The notes under the pieces: generated by a model | What the model saw: only the letters and a program-made list of their open reading frames with translations | Database searches by the model: none | Told to the model about the DNA's origin: nothing | Made by a program: the position numbers and the translations under genes | Shown: piece by piece, positions 14,122-21,266 of the stretch | Layout of the letters: each line of letters opens with the position of its first letter | How positions within the stretch are numbered: the first letter of the stretch is position 1 | Source of the DNA: a virus | Length of the DNA: 29,834 nucleotides | Reading direction: 5' to 3' (one strand) | Virus record (IMG/VR): IMGVR_UViG_3300037247_001970 | Location: 1-29,834 of that record

Positions 14122-15360
14122 CTACGGCGTGAACTTCGTCCCGCACTGAGGGCAGGTAGCCTGCTCGCTCGACCCGCCGCCGCCGAACATCTCGCCGACG
14201 GTCTGCCGCGCCGAGTCGACCTGCTCGCCGAAGACCTGACGACTCGTCGGCAGGCTACCGACCGAATCGATCCGCCGCCGCGTCGCCTCAGTGAACGCCC
14301 GGCCGCTGATGAGCAGCTTCCCGCTCGCCGCCGCCATCGCGTTCGACCCCGCGTCCGAGGACGTACGGACCGCGTCCGGGAAGACGGCCTCGACGACCGG
14401 CCCGAGCGCCTCGGGGCGGCGGACCCAGTCGAGGCTCTTCTTGAGGTGCGGCGCGTCGGCCGCGGCCTCGTCGAGGAGTATCGTCCCGTCGAGCGCCGCC
14501 GCCTCGACGACCGACCCGATGAGTCGGCTCAGGTAGGCGGGCGTGACGCTGTCCCGGCCCATGCCGAGCGGAACCTTCTGCATAACGTTCAGGCTGTGCG
14601 GGAACTCGCTGTCCTCGATCGAGCAGACCGGGACGCCTAGCTCGAAGAGCCACGGGACGCCCATCGTCTCCGGGTATACCTCGACGATCGTCTTCCGCTC
14701 GGTCGGTCGGAGGACGCCGTCGATGAGCGTGACGGTCGGCATCGTCACGCTGACCGCGGTCGTCTTCGGCGGCGGCGTGACGACTGTACCGTCGACCGTA
14801 TAGCGGAGACCCTCGGGCGGGACCATCTGCGCGAGCGCGATCCGTACCCGCTGGGCCTCGGCGACTGACCACGGCATGAGCGCGATGACCCATGTACCCG
14901 GCCGCGGCGAGGCCCCGCGGTGCCTCGTGACGCTACGTCCGTTCGGCTCCTGTGGGTCGAAGCGGACCGTTACGAGTCGGCCGTCGACGACGGTCTCGAT
15001 CGAGGCGCTCTTCGCGACCGCGAGTAGCTGCTTCTCGCCCGTGTTGAATCGTCCCGAGACACCGGTCTCGACGCGCTTCGGCGTGTGCGCGAAGAGCGTC
15101 CAGATATCCTCGGCGCGATCGAACCCCGCGCCGTCGTCTCGGACCTTCAGGTACATCCGCGACCGGGTATCCCTGACCTGCTGTACCTCGACCTCGCAGT
15201 AGGTCGGGCGGCGGCGACCGGGGTCGCCGTAGCCGCGGTACTCATCGAAGACGTTCGTCACCGGCTCGAAGGCGAGGCGATGCGGATCGCGCCCTCCCTC
15301 GATCTCGGCGAGCCCCGCCATATCGACGGCGAACGCTCCCTCGTGGTTCTGGGTGGTCAT
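14122..15360 (-). CDS. GHKL-type ATPase (HSP90/histidine-kinase-like fold)
   Basis: This 412-residue protein shows a GHKL ATP-binding fold: FEPVTNVFDEYRG gives the N-box (E32, N36, D39), VRDDGAGF the G1 box (D75, G77, G79) and GRFNTGEKQLL the G2 box (about 103-112). There is no His-kinase dimerisation domain. The middle third is beta-rich, and the last residues hold one CPQCGTKF knuckle (C403, C406). Phages often carry such MutL/Hsp90-like ATPases; their substrates are unknown. It is one of only two minus-strand genes, has AAGGAG as RBS and its own operator-bearing promoter. Confidence 0.7.
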   Translation of the reverse strand: MTTQNHEGAFAVDMAGLAEIEGGRDPHRLAFEPVTNVFDEYRGYGDPGRRRPTYCEVEVQQVRDTRSRMYLKVRDDGAGFDRAEDIWTLFAHTPKRVETGVSGRFNTGEKQLLAVAKSASIETVVDGRLVTVRFDPQEPNGRSVTRHRGASPRPGTWVIALMPWSVAEAQRVRIALAQMVPPEGLRYTVDGTVVTPPPKTTAVSVTMPTVTLIDGVLRPTERKTIVEVYPETMGVPWLFELGVPVCSIEDSEFPHSLNVMQKVPLGMGRDSVTPAYLSRLIGSVVEAAALDGTILLDEAAADAPHLKKSLDWVRRPEALGPVVEAVFPDAVRTSSDAGSNAMAAASGKLLISGRAFTEATRRRIDSVGSLPTSRQVFGEQVDSARQTVGEMFGGGGSSEQATCPQCGTKFTP

Positions 15361-15377
15361 CTGTCTCCTTCTTCCCT

Positions 15378-15393
15378 CGGGGCCGGAGCCCCG
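15378..15393 (-). promoter_or_regulatory. 5' UTR hairpin of the GHKL ATPase gene
   Basis: A 6-bp stem CGGGGC/GCCCCG with a 4-nt loop lies between the promoter at 15405-15433 and the RBS of the minus-strand ATPase gene. It could modulate translation. Confidence 0.4.
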
Positions 15394-15404
15394 GCTACCC
15401 CTCT

Positions 15405-15433
15405 AGTGTAGCGGCTACCGCCACGACTGTCTA
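15405..15433 (-). promoter_or_regulatory. minus-strand promoter with operator
   Basis: Read on the minus strand, it has TAGACA (15433-15428), a 17-nt spacer and TACACT (15410-15405). The 17-mer GTGGCGGTAGCCGCTAC (15424-15408) differs at two positions from the plus-strand operator family, so the same regulator could control this gene. Confidence 0.6.
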
Positions 15434-15472
15434 TAGGGCAGGAAGGGAGGATCGCGAGTCAGGGCGCGGGAA

Positions 15473-15682
15473 TCACGCAGCGGGAGCCTTATCGCCGCGC
15501 TCGCCCTTCGCATCGAGGGCGTCGAGGGCGAGGCGTACGACCATCGGGACCTCGCGGGCCCCCTCGATGTACTCCTGTATCGTGCGCGGGCCGCGGTCGA
15601 GCCGGGCCGCGAGCTTCCGCACGGACCAGTTGCGCTCGTCCATCCACGCTCGGAGATCGAAGGCGGCCTCGGTTGTCGTCAT
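15473..15682 (-). CDS. small helix-turn-helix DNA-binding protein
   Basis: Starting at the ATG at 15682, the product has 69 residues. The segment RNWSVRKLAARLDRGPRTIQ (about 17-36) followed by EYIEGAREVPMVVRLALDAL is a Cro/CI (XRE)-type helix-turn-helix, about the length of a minimal Cro-like regulator. It lies between two operator-bearing promoters, divergent from the DUF932 gene, so it is a candidate for the factor that binds the GTAGC-GCTAC repeats. Its own -10 ends 6 nt before the ATG and there is no RBS, which suggests a leaderless mRNA. The longer open frame upstream would cross both promoters and is rejected. Confidence 0.7.
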   Translation of the reverse strand: MTTTEAAFDLRAWMDERNWSVRKLAARLDRGPRTIQEYIEGAREVPMVVRLALDALDAKGERGDKAPAA

Positions 15683-15688
15683 GCCCCT

Positions 15689-15717
15689 AGTGTAGAGCCG
15701 CTCGTATGTCGCGTCTA
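15689..15717 (-). promoter_or_regulatory. minus-strand promoter of the HTH gene, leaderless type
   Basis: TAGACG (15717-15712), a 17-nt spacer, TACACT (15694-15689), then AGGGGC and the ATG. Transcription would begin at or next to the start codon. Unlike the other promoters of the family it lacks the full palindrome. Confidence 0.6.
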
Positions 15718-15731
15718 GCGCTACACCCCTC

Positions 15732-15760
15732 TTCCTCTTTGTAGCGGTAGGCGCTACACT
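15732..15760 (+). promoter_or_regulatory. promoter with 17-bp palindromic operator, DUF932 unit
   Basis: TTCCTC (15732-15737), a 17-nt spacer, TACACT (15755-15760); GTAGCGGTAGGCGCTAC at 15741-15757. The core 17-mer is identical to those at 17249 and 20200. A half-like sequence TAGCGCTACACC lies just upstream at about 15716-15727. Confidence 0.7.
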
Positions 15761-15809
15761 CCGGGGTAGGAGATGAGGTGGAGGCGTATCGCACAAGGAG
15801 AGACCCACG

Positions 15810-15881
15810 ATGGGCCGACCCGTGCAACCTCCGCCTCGTCTCCGATCTACTAGCTCACCGAAGGAAGGGAGCGACCGATGA
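15810..15881 (+). CDS. leader ORF (23 aa) overlapping the DUF932 start
   Basis: ATG at 15810 follows AAGGAG (15795-15800) at a normal distance. It encodes a Pro/Arg/Ser-rich 23-residue peptide and stops on the ATGA that contains the start codon of the DUF932 gene. The good RBS and exact coupling suggest a translated upstream ORF, but the size is too small to exclude chance. Confidence 0.45.
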   Translation: MGRPVQPPPRLRSTSSPKEGSDR

Positions 15882-17158
15882 CTACGGCCACAGAAACCCG
15901 AGCGCACGACGAGGTGATGATCCGGGCGAATACGCCCGAGCAGATTCAGAACGTGATCCAGCGCATCCAGCACGTCCGCGACTCCAAGCTCGACTACGTC
16001 GCGGCGGCGAAGCACCTACGGATAGTCGTTGCCGGGCCGCCCCTGCAAGACGGGCCCCGGCTCATGTGGGAGATCGATCAGGGTCCGCCGATCGGCCGCG
16101 TTCGCTACGGCATCCGCCGCTACGCGCACCGGCAGATCGCAGAGCGCATGGGGATCGCCGGGAAGTACGCCTCGCGGATGCTCGACGACGACAGCGGGAC
16201 GCACTGGCAGCTACTCGCCGACAACGTCAACTACTGGCTCGCCGACGGGCCGGGGAGGCACTTCCTCCTCCGAACCCTCGACGACGACCTCCGCGCGATG
16301 CTCGGGAACAGCTACCGGGTGATCGACGACGCCGACATCTTCTTCGGGACCTACGACGTCATCAAGGAGGTCGGGGCGGAGATCGTCCAGATGAACCTCA
16401 CCGACAACTCGTTCTCGATCCGAGCGATCGTCCCGGACTGGAAGATGAGGGTCGAGCACCAGCGCGGGCAGCTCGACGAGTTCCGCGCGGCGGGCGGCGG
16501 GATGTTCGGCGATATCACCGACGGGCAGGGGAAGGTCGCGAAGGACCCGAGCCGCGCCCGCGTCGTCACGACCGAGGACATGCGCGGACCGTCGAACCCG
16601 GCGATGCGCGAGATCGGCTACGACGCCGACTGGGTGATCCCGGGGGTCTCGATCTCGAACTCGGAGACCGGGGCGGGCCGGGCGAAGGTCGAGCCGATCA
16701 TCTACCGCCACTACTGCACGAACTACGCCCTCTTCGGGGAGTCGTTCGCGCAGCGCCACGTCGGGGCGCAGCGGGCGATGGAGGGCATCCTGAGCGAGGA
16801 GACGATCAAGGCGGAGTCGGCGGCCATCTTCGGCGTGATCAACGACGTAGTCCGCGCCACGTTCGACCGCGAGGCCTTCGAGAAGATGGTCGCCCGGATG
16901 ACCGACGCGACCGGCGAGGTGCTCGCCTACCCGACGAAGGCCGTCGAGCAGGTCGTTAAGCACTACAGGATTACCGACAGCGACCAGCAGCGCATCCTCG
17001 ACTCGATGGTCTCCGGCGGCGACCCGACGGTATACGGCCTCATGCAGGCCATCACCGCGACGGGTCGCGACAAGGCGAACCCCGATCGCGCCGAGGAGCT
17101 AGAGCGTATCGGCGGCGAGTTCGTACAGGAAGGGCGCGAACTGGTACAGGTCCGCTAG
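15878..17158 (+). CDS. DUF932 phage/plasmid-like protein
   Basis: This 426-residue protein has RYGIRRYAHRQIAERMGIAG followed by KYASRMLDDDSGTHWQLLAD and VNYWL, then MLGNSYRVIDDADIF; these are the recognisable blocks of DUF932, a family found on phages and plasmids next to replication or accessory genes and without established function. The gene has its own RBS (AAGGAAGGGAG) and is also coupled to the small leader ORF. A single operator-bearing promoter lies upstream and an intrinsic terminator downstream, so it forms its own transcription unit. Confidence 0.75.
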   Translation: MTTATETRAHDEVMIRANTPEQIQNVIQRIQHVRDSKLDYVAAAKHLRIVVAGPPLQDGPRLMWEIDQGPPIGRVRYGIRRYAHRQIAERMGIAGKYASRMLDDDSGTHWQLLADNVNYWLADGPGRHFLLRTLDDDLRAMLGNSYRVIDDADIFFGTYDVIKEVGAEIVQMNLTDNSFSIRAIVPDWKMRVEHQRGQLDEFRAAGGGMFGDITDGQGKVAKDPSRARVVTTEDMRGPSNPAMREIGYDADWVIPGVSISNSETGAGRAKVEPIIYRHYCTNYALFGESFAQRHVGAQRAMEGILSEETIKAESAAIFGVINDVVRATFDREAFEKMVARMTDATGEVLAYPTKAVEQVVKHYRITDSDQQRILDSMVSGGDPTVYGLMQAITATGRDKANPDRAEELERIGGEFVQEGRELVQVR

Positions 17159-17188
17159 ACCTCCGCCCCTACTCCCGGAGGTCCGCTC

Positions 17189-17219
17189 GGGGCCCCGTTC
17201 CTACTCGGAGCGGGGCCCC
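17189..17219 (+). terminator. intrinsic terminator after DUF932 gene
   Basis: GGGGCCCCG (17189-17197) pairs with CGGGGCCCC (17211-17219) around a 13-nt loop, and a T-rich ACTTTCTG follows. It lies 30 nt after the DUF932 stop and just before the next promoter. Confidence 0.75.
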
Positions 17220-17239
17220 ACTTTCTGCCTCGACCCCCC

Positions 17240-17268
17240 TTCCCTTCCGTAGCGGTAGGCGCTACACT
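17240..17268 (+). promoter_or_regulatory. promoter with 17-bp palindromic operator
   Basis: TTCCCT (17240-17245), a 17-nt spacer, TACACT (17263-17268) and GTAGCGGTAGGCGCTAC at 17249-17265. The leader GAGGTAGGAAGAAGGA carries the RBS and nearly copies that of the promoter at 3673. Confidence 0.7.
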
Positions 17269-17290
17269 ACGAGGTAGGAAGAAGGACCAC

Positions 17291-17683
17291 ATGACCACGA
17301 AGACCTATATCCGCCAGTACACCTGCCGCCCGGACCGCCTACGGCGCAACGAGACGTGGGGAGACTTCCACCAGTTCAACGTCGCCTACTCCGACAACCC
17401 GGATACGGTAGGCCGCCCAGACCCCGCGAGCTTCACCCTGATCACCGCCGAGAATCAGGTGGCGCTGGGCGAGTACGACGAGCGATACACCGACCGCATC
17501 GGCTTCCTTCACTTTCACTGCCCCGAGTGCGACGAGGCAGGTACTAAGCGCAGGACGCACCGCACCCGCCGCACCATCCGAGGCTCACAGAGCGGGAACG
17601 CCTGCGAGGACATCTGCGCCAAGGCGACCGGGGCCAACTGCTCCTGCCAGTGCGGCGGGATGAACCACGGGATCGACTCGTAG
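17291..17683 (+). CDS. Cys/His-rich phage protein
   Basis: This 130-residue protein has a FHCPECDEAG knuckle at about 76-85 and a C-terminal block CEDICAKATGANCSCQCGGM ending in NHG. C-x-C-x-C-G-G-x-N-H-G endings occur in small phage proteins that I recall as unnamed families. A structural zinc site is inferred. It forms the first gene of a unit directly after an operator-bearing promoter and starts with M-T-T. Confidence 0.6.
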   Translation: MTTKTYIRQYTCRPDRLRRNETWGDFHQFNVAYSDNPDTVGRPDPASFTLITAENQVALGEYDERYTDRIGFLHFHCPECDEAGTKRRTHRTRRTIRGSQSGNACEDICAKATGANCSCQCGGMNHGIDS

Positions 17684-17689
17684 GGCCGC

Positions 17690-17739
17690 CACCGGGGTGG
17701 GCCGACTTCCTCCCCAGAGGAGGTCGACCCCCTCCGGTG
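17690..17739 (+). terminator. long nested hairpin, terminator or structured leader
   Basis: An inner 10-bp stem (17703-17712 with 17717-17726, one G-T pair, 4-nt loop) is enclosed by an outer stem (17690-17697 with 17731-17739, one bulge). It lies between the gene ending at 17683 and the gene starting at 17779. There is no U tract after it, so a structured leader is an alternative to a terminator. Confidence 0.5.
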
Positions 17740-17778
17740 CCGGACTACGGCACGGCAGGTAGCAGAGGAGATACGAGC

Positions 17779-17976
17779 ATGAACGCCAACGAGATGAAAA
17801 CACTCCGCGAAGGTGAGCGCGTCATCTGGCGCGATGACGAGGGCGATTGGGGCAACGTGCTAGCGGTAGACCCACACCACGGGGTAACGATCCAGTGGAA
17901 CAACACGCCTGGCGCGCTCACGCTCGCACCGCAGCATTGCACGGATGTCAGTCGCGCAACTACGCCGAGCGCCTAG
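17779..17976 (+). CDS. small SH3/Tudor-like protein
   Basis: This 65-residue protein starts at the ATG at 17779 with AGAGGAG upstream. LREGERVIWRDDEGDWGNVL followed by GVTIQWNNTPGALTLAP reads as five short strands, the layout of small SH3-like or KOW-like barrels. No specific family is recognised. Third positions are less GC-rich than in neighbours. Confidence 0.5.
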   Translation: MNANEMKTLREGERVIWRDDEGDWGNVLAVDPHHGVTIQWNNTPGALTLAPQHCTDVSRATTPSA

Positions 17977-18012
17977 CCTGCGAGCAGCTCACCAGAGGAA
18001 GAGGAGAGACCG

Positions 18013-18222
18013 ATGACCACGACTGACGCGATCCCAGACGAGGTACTCGACGCGCTGGAGGCGGCGCGCGATACCGGCGAGGTGAACATGATCGGACGGC
18101 AGTCCGTGATGAAGATCATCTCAGACCTCGACGAGTACCCGGCGGCGGTGCTCTGGCTCTACGACAACGACCGCCGCTATATGGAGGCGCTGGCCGCAAT
18201 GGGCGAGCGCCTCGCCCGATGA
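18013..18222 (+). CDS. DUF5049-like small protein
   Basis: This 69-residue protein has IPDEVLDALEAARDTGEVNM followed by a helix ending in LWLYDNDRRYMEALAAMGE. The pattern 'V-L-x-x-I/L-x-x-x-R-x-T-G-x-x-N-M' near the N-terminus and Y-x-x-x-L at the end fits DUF5049, a phage family without known function. AGAGGAAGAGGAG lies upstream. It is coupled by ATGA to the next gene. Confidence 0.6.
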   Translation: MTTTDAIPDEVLDALEAARDTGEVNMIGRQSVMKIISDLDEYPAAVLWLYDNDRRYMEALAAMGERLAR

Positions 18223-18473
18223 CCGCGCTCGTCGTCGCGCTCGCGCTCGGGGCCCTCGCCGGAGGCATGATCTCCGTGGCCGTCGGGCTGGAGGACTACG
18301 AGGCCCGCAGGGAGCGCACCCCGACGCTCGCTGAGTGGCGGCACGACCGCGTAGGCGAGGGGGCCGCAACGGTCCTCGCGGCTGTTCTCACGGCCGCCGA
18401 CGCGGCAGCCGACGTATTCGAGCTGGCTCGGCGCGCCGCGATCTGGCTCGCTCCGCGGAGGGCCTCGCGATGA
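18219..18473 (+). CDS. small membrane-associated protein
   Basis: This 84-residue protein has an N-terminal hydrophobic segment (TALVVALALGALAGGMISVAV, here noted as residues 2-22) and a C-terminal Ala-rich helix (VLAAVLTAADAAADVFELA) that is amphipathic. One TM helix and a cytoplasmic helical tail are likely. It begins in an ATGA overlap and overlaps the next start by 4 nt. Confidence 0.5.
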   Translation: MTALVVALALGALAGGMISVAVGLEDYEARRERTPTLAEWRHDRVGEGAATVLAAVLTAADAAADVFELARRAAIWLAPRRASR

Positions 18474-18667
18474 GGAAGGGCTACATCACCGTCCGCGTCA
18501 CCGAGGACTCGTGGGACCGCGCGCTCCAAGCCCTGCGCTTCGAGATCGCGCTGGCGACCGAGTACCCCTCGCGCGAGTACAACGGCGATCGAATCAACGG
18601 AATGCGGCGCACGCTCCGCTACCTCGAACGCGCCGGGCGAGACGCACGGAAGGAACACGCAGGATGA
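18470..18667 (+). CDS. hypothetical small protein
   Basis: Starting at the ATG at 18470, the product has 65 residues: an N-terminal strand (GYITVRVTEDSW) and a basic helical remainder (RINGMRRTLRYLERAGRDAR). Overlaps of 4 nt at both ends place it firmly in the operon. No family is recognised. Confidence 0.5.
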   Translation: MRKGYITVRVTEDSWDRALQALRFEIALATEYPSREYNGDRINGMRRTLRYLERAGRDARKEHAG

Positions 18668-19008
18668 ACCAGCGATACCGGGCCGTCTTCATCGACGCCG
18701 ACGGGAGCGAGGTAGAGACGAGGACGTTCCACTACGACGTGGCGCTGCACGAGAGCTTCGGGTCCGTCGTACCCGCCGCGCGTACGAAGCTCGTCATCGA
18801 CTCCCCCTCGCTCAACGGCGACGCCTCTCAGCACGTCGGGCTCTTCAACCTCGTCGCGCTACCCGGGCGCGTGGTCGTTTGCAGCGACACGTTCACGTGG
18901 GACTTCGACGGGCCGAACACGCACCGCCTCGCGGTCGAGGCGAGCGAGGCGGCAGGGATGGGTTACCCGTTCGCCGGGCCGCTCGTCATCGTGGACGAGA
19001 TCGAGTAG
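18664..19008 (+). CDS. hypothetical protein
   Basis: Starting at the ATG at 18664 with ATGA overlap and GGAAGGA upstream, the product has 114 residues. It alternates strands and short loops (RYRAVFIDADGSEVETRTFH; GRVVVCSDTFTWDFDG) and looks like a compact beta-rich domain. No family is recognised. Its neighbours are all small unknown phage proteins. Confidence 0.55.
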   Translation: MNQRYRAVFIDADGSEVETRTFHYDVALHESFGSVVPAARTKLVIDSPSLNGDASQHVGLFNLVALPGRVVVCSDTFTWDFDGPNTHRLAVEASEAAGMGYPFAGPLVIVDEIE

Positions 19009-19013
19009 CTCCG

Positions 19014-19652
19014 GTGCCGAGGAGGAAGTGGGAGCATGACGGCGACGATATGTCGACCGCGCCCCGACGCCCCGGCGGCGACTGGGACTGGGCGAAGATC
19101 AAGCACCGCCACTACTTCGTCCACGACGGCCCGTACCTCCGCGAGGGCTCGGACCGAGGCCTCTCGATCGCCGTCGGCGGGCTGCACTGTAACCGCGACT
19201 GCGGCGAGCGCCGGGAGGGCCCGGTCTGCTCGGCGTGGTCGATGCAGAACTACTCCTCGCTCCGCTGTACGAACCCCGCGAAGGTCGTCGACAAGAAGCA
19301 CCCGTGGGGCTCGCCGACCGACTCGCGGAGCCCGCCGTCGGTCGAGCATGAGGGCGTCACCGGCTGGTGGTACTGCGGCGTCCACGACCCCGAGCGCGCC
19401 CGCGACCGCGACCGCGCGTGGCATATCAAGTACGACCGCGCGGACGAGCTACGGAAGCAGCGATACGCCGAGGACCGCGCGGCCGATCTGGTCGTCGCGG
19501 AGACCCTCGACTGGGAGAAGTTGGAGAGCGCGGTCGAGCCGATCTGCGAGACCGAGTGCGAGCACCACACATGCAAGCTGGTCCGCGTCGCGCGGGCCTA
19601 CGTAGCGCTGGTCGCCGAGGGCGACCGGCTGAGGGAGGAAGAGATAGCATGA
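19014..19652 (+). CDS. Cys-rich hypothetical protein
   Basis: Starting with GTG at 19014 (212 residues; ATG at 19050 is an alternative), it contains LHCNRDCGERREGPVCSAW, then SSLRCTNPAKVV and WWYCGVHDP, which suggests at least one zinc site. A helical charged middle (RADELRKQRYAEDRAADLVV) and a further ECEHHTCKLV near the C-terminus follow. No family is recognised. The stop overlaps the next ATG (ATGA). Confidence 0.55.
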   Translation: MPRRKWEHDGDDMSTAPRRPGGDWDWAKIKHRHYFVHDGPYLREGSDRGLSIAVGGLHCNRDCGERREGPVCSAWSMQNYSSLRCTNPAKVVDKKHPWGSPTDSRSPPSVEHEGVTGWWYCGVHDPERARDRDRAWHIKYDRADELRKQRYAEDRAADLVVAETLDWEKLESAVEPICETECEHHTCKLVRVARAYVALVAEGDRLREEEIA

Positions 19653-20203
19653 CCACCGAGACCAAGACTGACTGGCCCCACCACGTTCCGATCGAGCTAT
19701 GGGGCTCCGACCACTACGACACGATCGCCTACGTCGAGACGCGAGTCGTCGACCACGGCGGCGTACTCCGGCACCCGAATATGCGGACCGACGCCGGGCG
19801 GCACCCGCGTTTCTACAAGCCGCTCAGGCCGATGACATCGGCCGCGTCGGACGGCTCACGCTATCCGACCCGGCTCGTTAACGACCAGGCGCGGGAGCAC
19901 CACGACGACTGGGACTGCCTCTTCGATATGGTCGCCGAGGGGCTCGTCGCCATCGTCAACAACAGGGCCCCCGAGTACTGGGAGGTCGAGCCCGGTCGCC
20001 GGGGCCCATTGCGCTCGCCGACATCGAACGGCCCGATCCCGCGCCTAGGGAGCCTCCCCGACCAGAAGGTGCGGCTCACCGAGCGCGGCTCCGAGCTGGT
20101 CGCGCAGCTCCGGCGGCAGTCCGCGGAGGGGCGCTCGCGCCGGAAGCTCGATCCCGAGTTCCTCGCGGCGTTCCAGCAGCGAAGGCACGCTTCCCCTGCG
20201 TAG
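19649..20203 (+). CDS. hypothetical protein
   Basis: This 184-residue protein starts at the ATG at 19649, with GGGAGGAAGAG upstream and an M-T-T N-terminus. The N-terminal half contains WPHHVPIELWGSDHYDTIAY and GSRYPTRLVN; the C-terminal third is basic and helical (KVRLTERGSELVAQLRRQSA), with a layout reminiscent of a winged-helix end. No family is recognised. Its last codons overlap the operator of the next promoter. Confidence 0.55.
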   Translation: MTTETKTDWPHHVPIELWGSDHYDTIAYVETRVVDHGGVLRHPNMRTDAGRHPRFYKPLRPMTSAASDGSRYPTRLVNDQAREHHDDWDCLFDMVAEGLVAIVNNRAPEYWEVEPGRRGPLRSPTSNGPIPRLGSLPDQKVRLTERGSELVAQLRRQSAEGRSRRKLDPEFLAAFQQRRHASPA

Positions 20204-20219
20204 CGGTAGGCGCTACGAT
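20191..20219 (+). promoter_or_regulatory. promoter with 17-bp palindromic operator
   Basis: TTCCCC (20191-20196), a 17-nt spacer, TACGAT (20214-20219), GTAGCGGTAGGCGCTAC at 20200-20216. It overlaps the stop of the upstream gene. The leader GGGTGAGGAAGAGGAGGA gives the RBS of the gene at 20245. Confidence 0.7.
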
Positions 20220-20244
20220 AGCGGGTGAGGAAGAGGAGGACCCG

Positions 20245-20889
20245 ATGACCACGAAGACCCCACCCCTGACCCTCGTCGAGGCCGAGCTGATCGTCGGCCA
20301 CCCCGCCGCTGAGTGGGCTGGGCATTGCTACGAGATGGCGACGAAGCTCGAAGACGCCTATCGCGGCAGCGCTGTCTACGGGCACTGGCTCGGCCCTGTC
20401 TCCCCTAGCTCGTACTTCGGCTACCGCGCCGCCACCGGCTTCGTCCAGCACGGCTGGATCGAGATGCCGGACAGCAGCGTCGTCGACCCGACACGGTGGG
20501 CCTTCGAGGCCGTCGACCCGTATATCTACGTCGGCCCGAACGACTACTACGACCGAGGCGGTAACGCGCTCCGGATGCGGATGGCGGGGCCTGCGCCCGC
20601 GGCTACGACTGAGCCGGGCACCGCGCTCGTCATCTCGACGCCCGAGGCGGTGACGATGCTCTTCGCGGTGACGGGCTGGCGCGACCTCGACAACCTCAGC
20701 GACGAGCAACTACGCTGGCTCGCGCACATGTCGCCCGAGGTCTACGGCTTCGAGCACGCGGGTACGATCTTTCAGGCGCTCGCCGACGCGGGGCAGCAGG
20801 CGTTCATCCCGATCGACAACTGGCGGTGGGCGATGGAAGAGCCGCTGTTCAGCGGCGTCGAGTGGGGTGAGGGCGAGGACGATGAATGA
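20245..20889 (+). CDS. possible transglutaminase/papain-fold protein
   Basis: This 214-residue protein has AEWAGHCYEMATKL (C28 at the start of a helix), GHWLG (H47), then FVQHGWIEMPDSSVVDPTRW (H69, D81), followed by PYIYVG. A Cys at a helix start, a His in a strand and a D-P-T after it is the order found in transglutaminase-like cysteine enzymes, so a C28-H69-D81 triad is a reasonable hypothesis. The last 90 residues are helical and unrelated. Substrate and role are unknown. It heads a two-gene unit with the HAD phosphatase. Confidence 0.5.
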   Translation: MTTKTPPLTLVEAELIVGHPAAEWAGHCYEMATKLEDAYRGSAVYGHWLGPVSPSSYFGYRAATGFVQHGWIEMPDSSVVDPTRWAFEAVDPYIYVGPNDYYDRGGNALRMRMAGPAPAATTEPGTALVISTPEAVTMLFAVTGWRDLDNLSDEQLRWLAHMSPEVYGFEHAGTIFQALADAGQQAFIPIDNWRWAMEEPLFSGVEWGEGEDDE

Positions 20890-21254
20890 GGCTCTACGTC
20901 GACTGCGACGACACGCTCGTACTCTGGCTCGACGGCGACGGCGATGTAGCCGACGGTCCGAACCCGTACGGCACCGGCCCCGATCGATGGAAGCCGAACG
21001 AGGGTCTAATTATTGCGCTGGAAAACTGGCGAATGCGCCATCCGGAGATCGACGAGATCGTTCTGTGGACCGGCGGCGGAACCGACTACGCCCAGCTCTG
21101 GCTACGCCGCGTCTATCCGGCGGCCGACGACGCGATCTCGAAGGATACGCGCATCCCGAGGCCCGACGACCTCTGCGTCGACGATATGCCGATCAAGGTC
21201 GCGTGCCCGGTAGTGACGTGGCAGCAGTTCGTGAAGGAGTGGAGCGTAGAGTGA
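20886..21254 (+). CDS. HAD-superfamily phosphatase
   Basis: This 122-residue protein has the HAD motifs in order: motif I YVDCDDTLV (D6, D8, T10), motif II VLWTGGGTDYA (T62), a Lys in ISKDTR (K86), and motif IV LCVDDMPIK (D99, D100). It would remove phosphate from a small molecule or nucleic-acid end through an aspartyl-phosphate; the substrate cannot be told. There is no large cap domain. It starts on an ATGA overlap with the upstream gene. Confidence 0.75.
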   Translation: MRLYVDCDDTLVLWLDGDGDVADGPNPYGTGPDRWKPNEGLIIALENWRMRHPEIDEIVLWTGGGTDYAQLWLRRVYPAADDAISKDTRIPRPDDLCVDDMPIKVACPVVTWQQFVKEWSVE

Positions 21255-21266
21255 GGAGGCGGCTGG

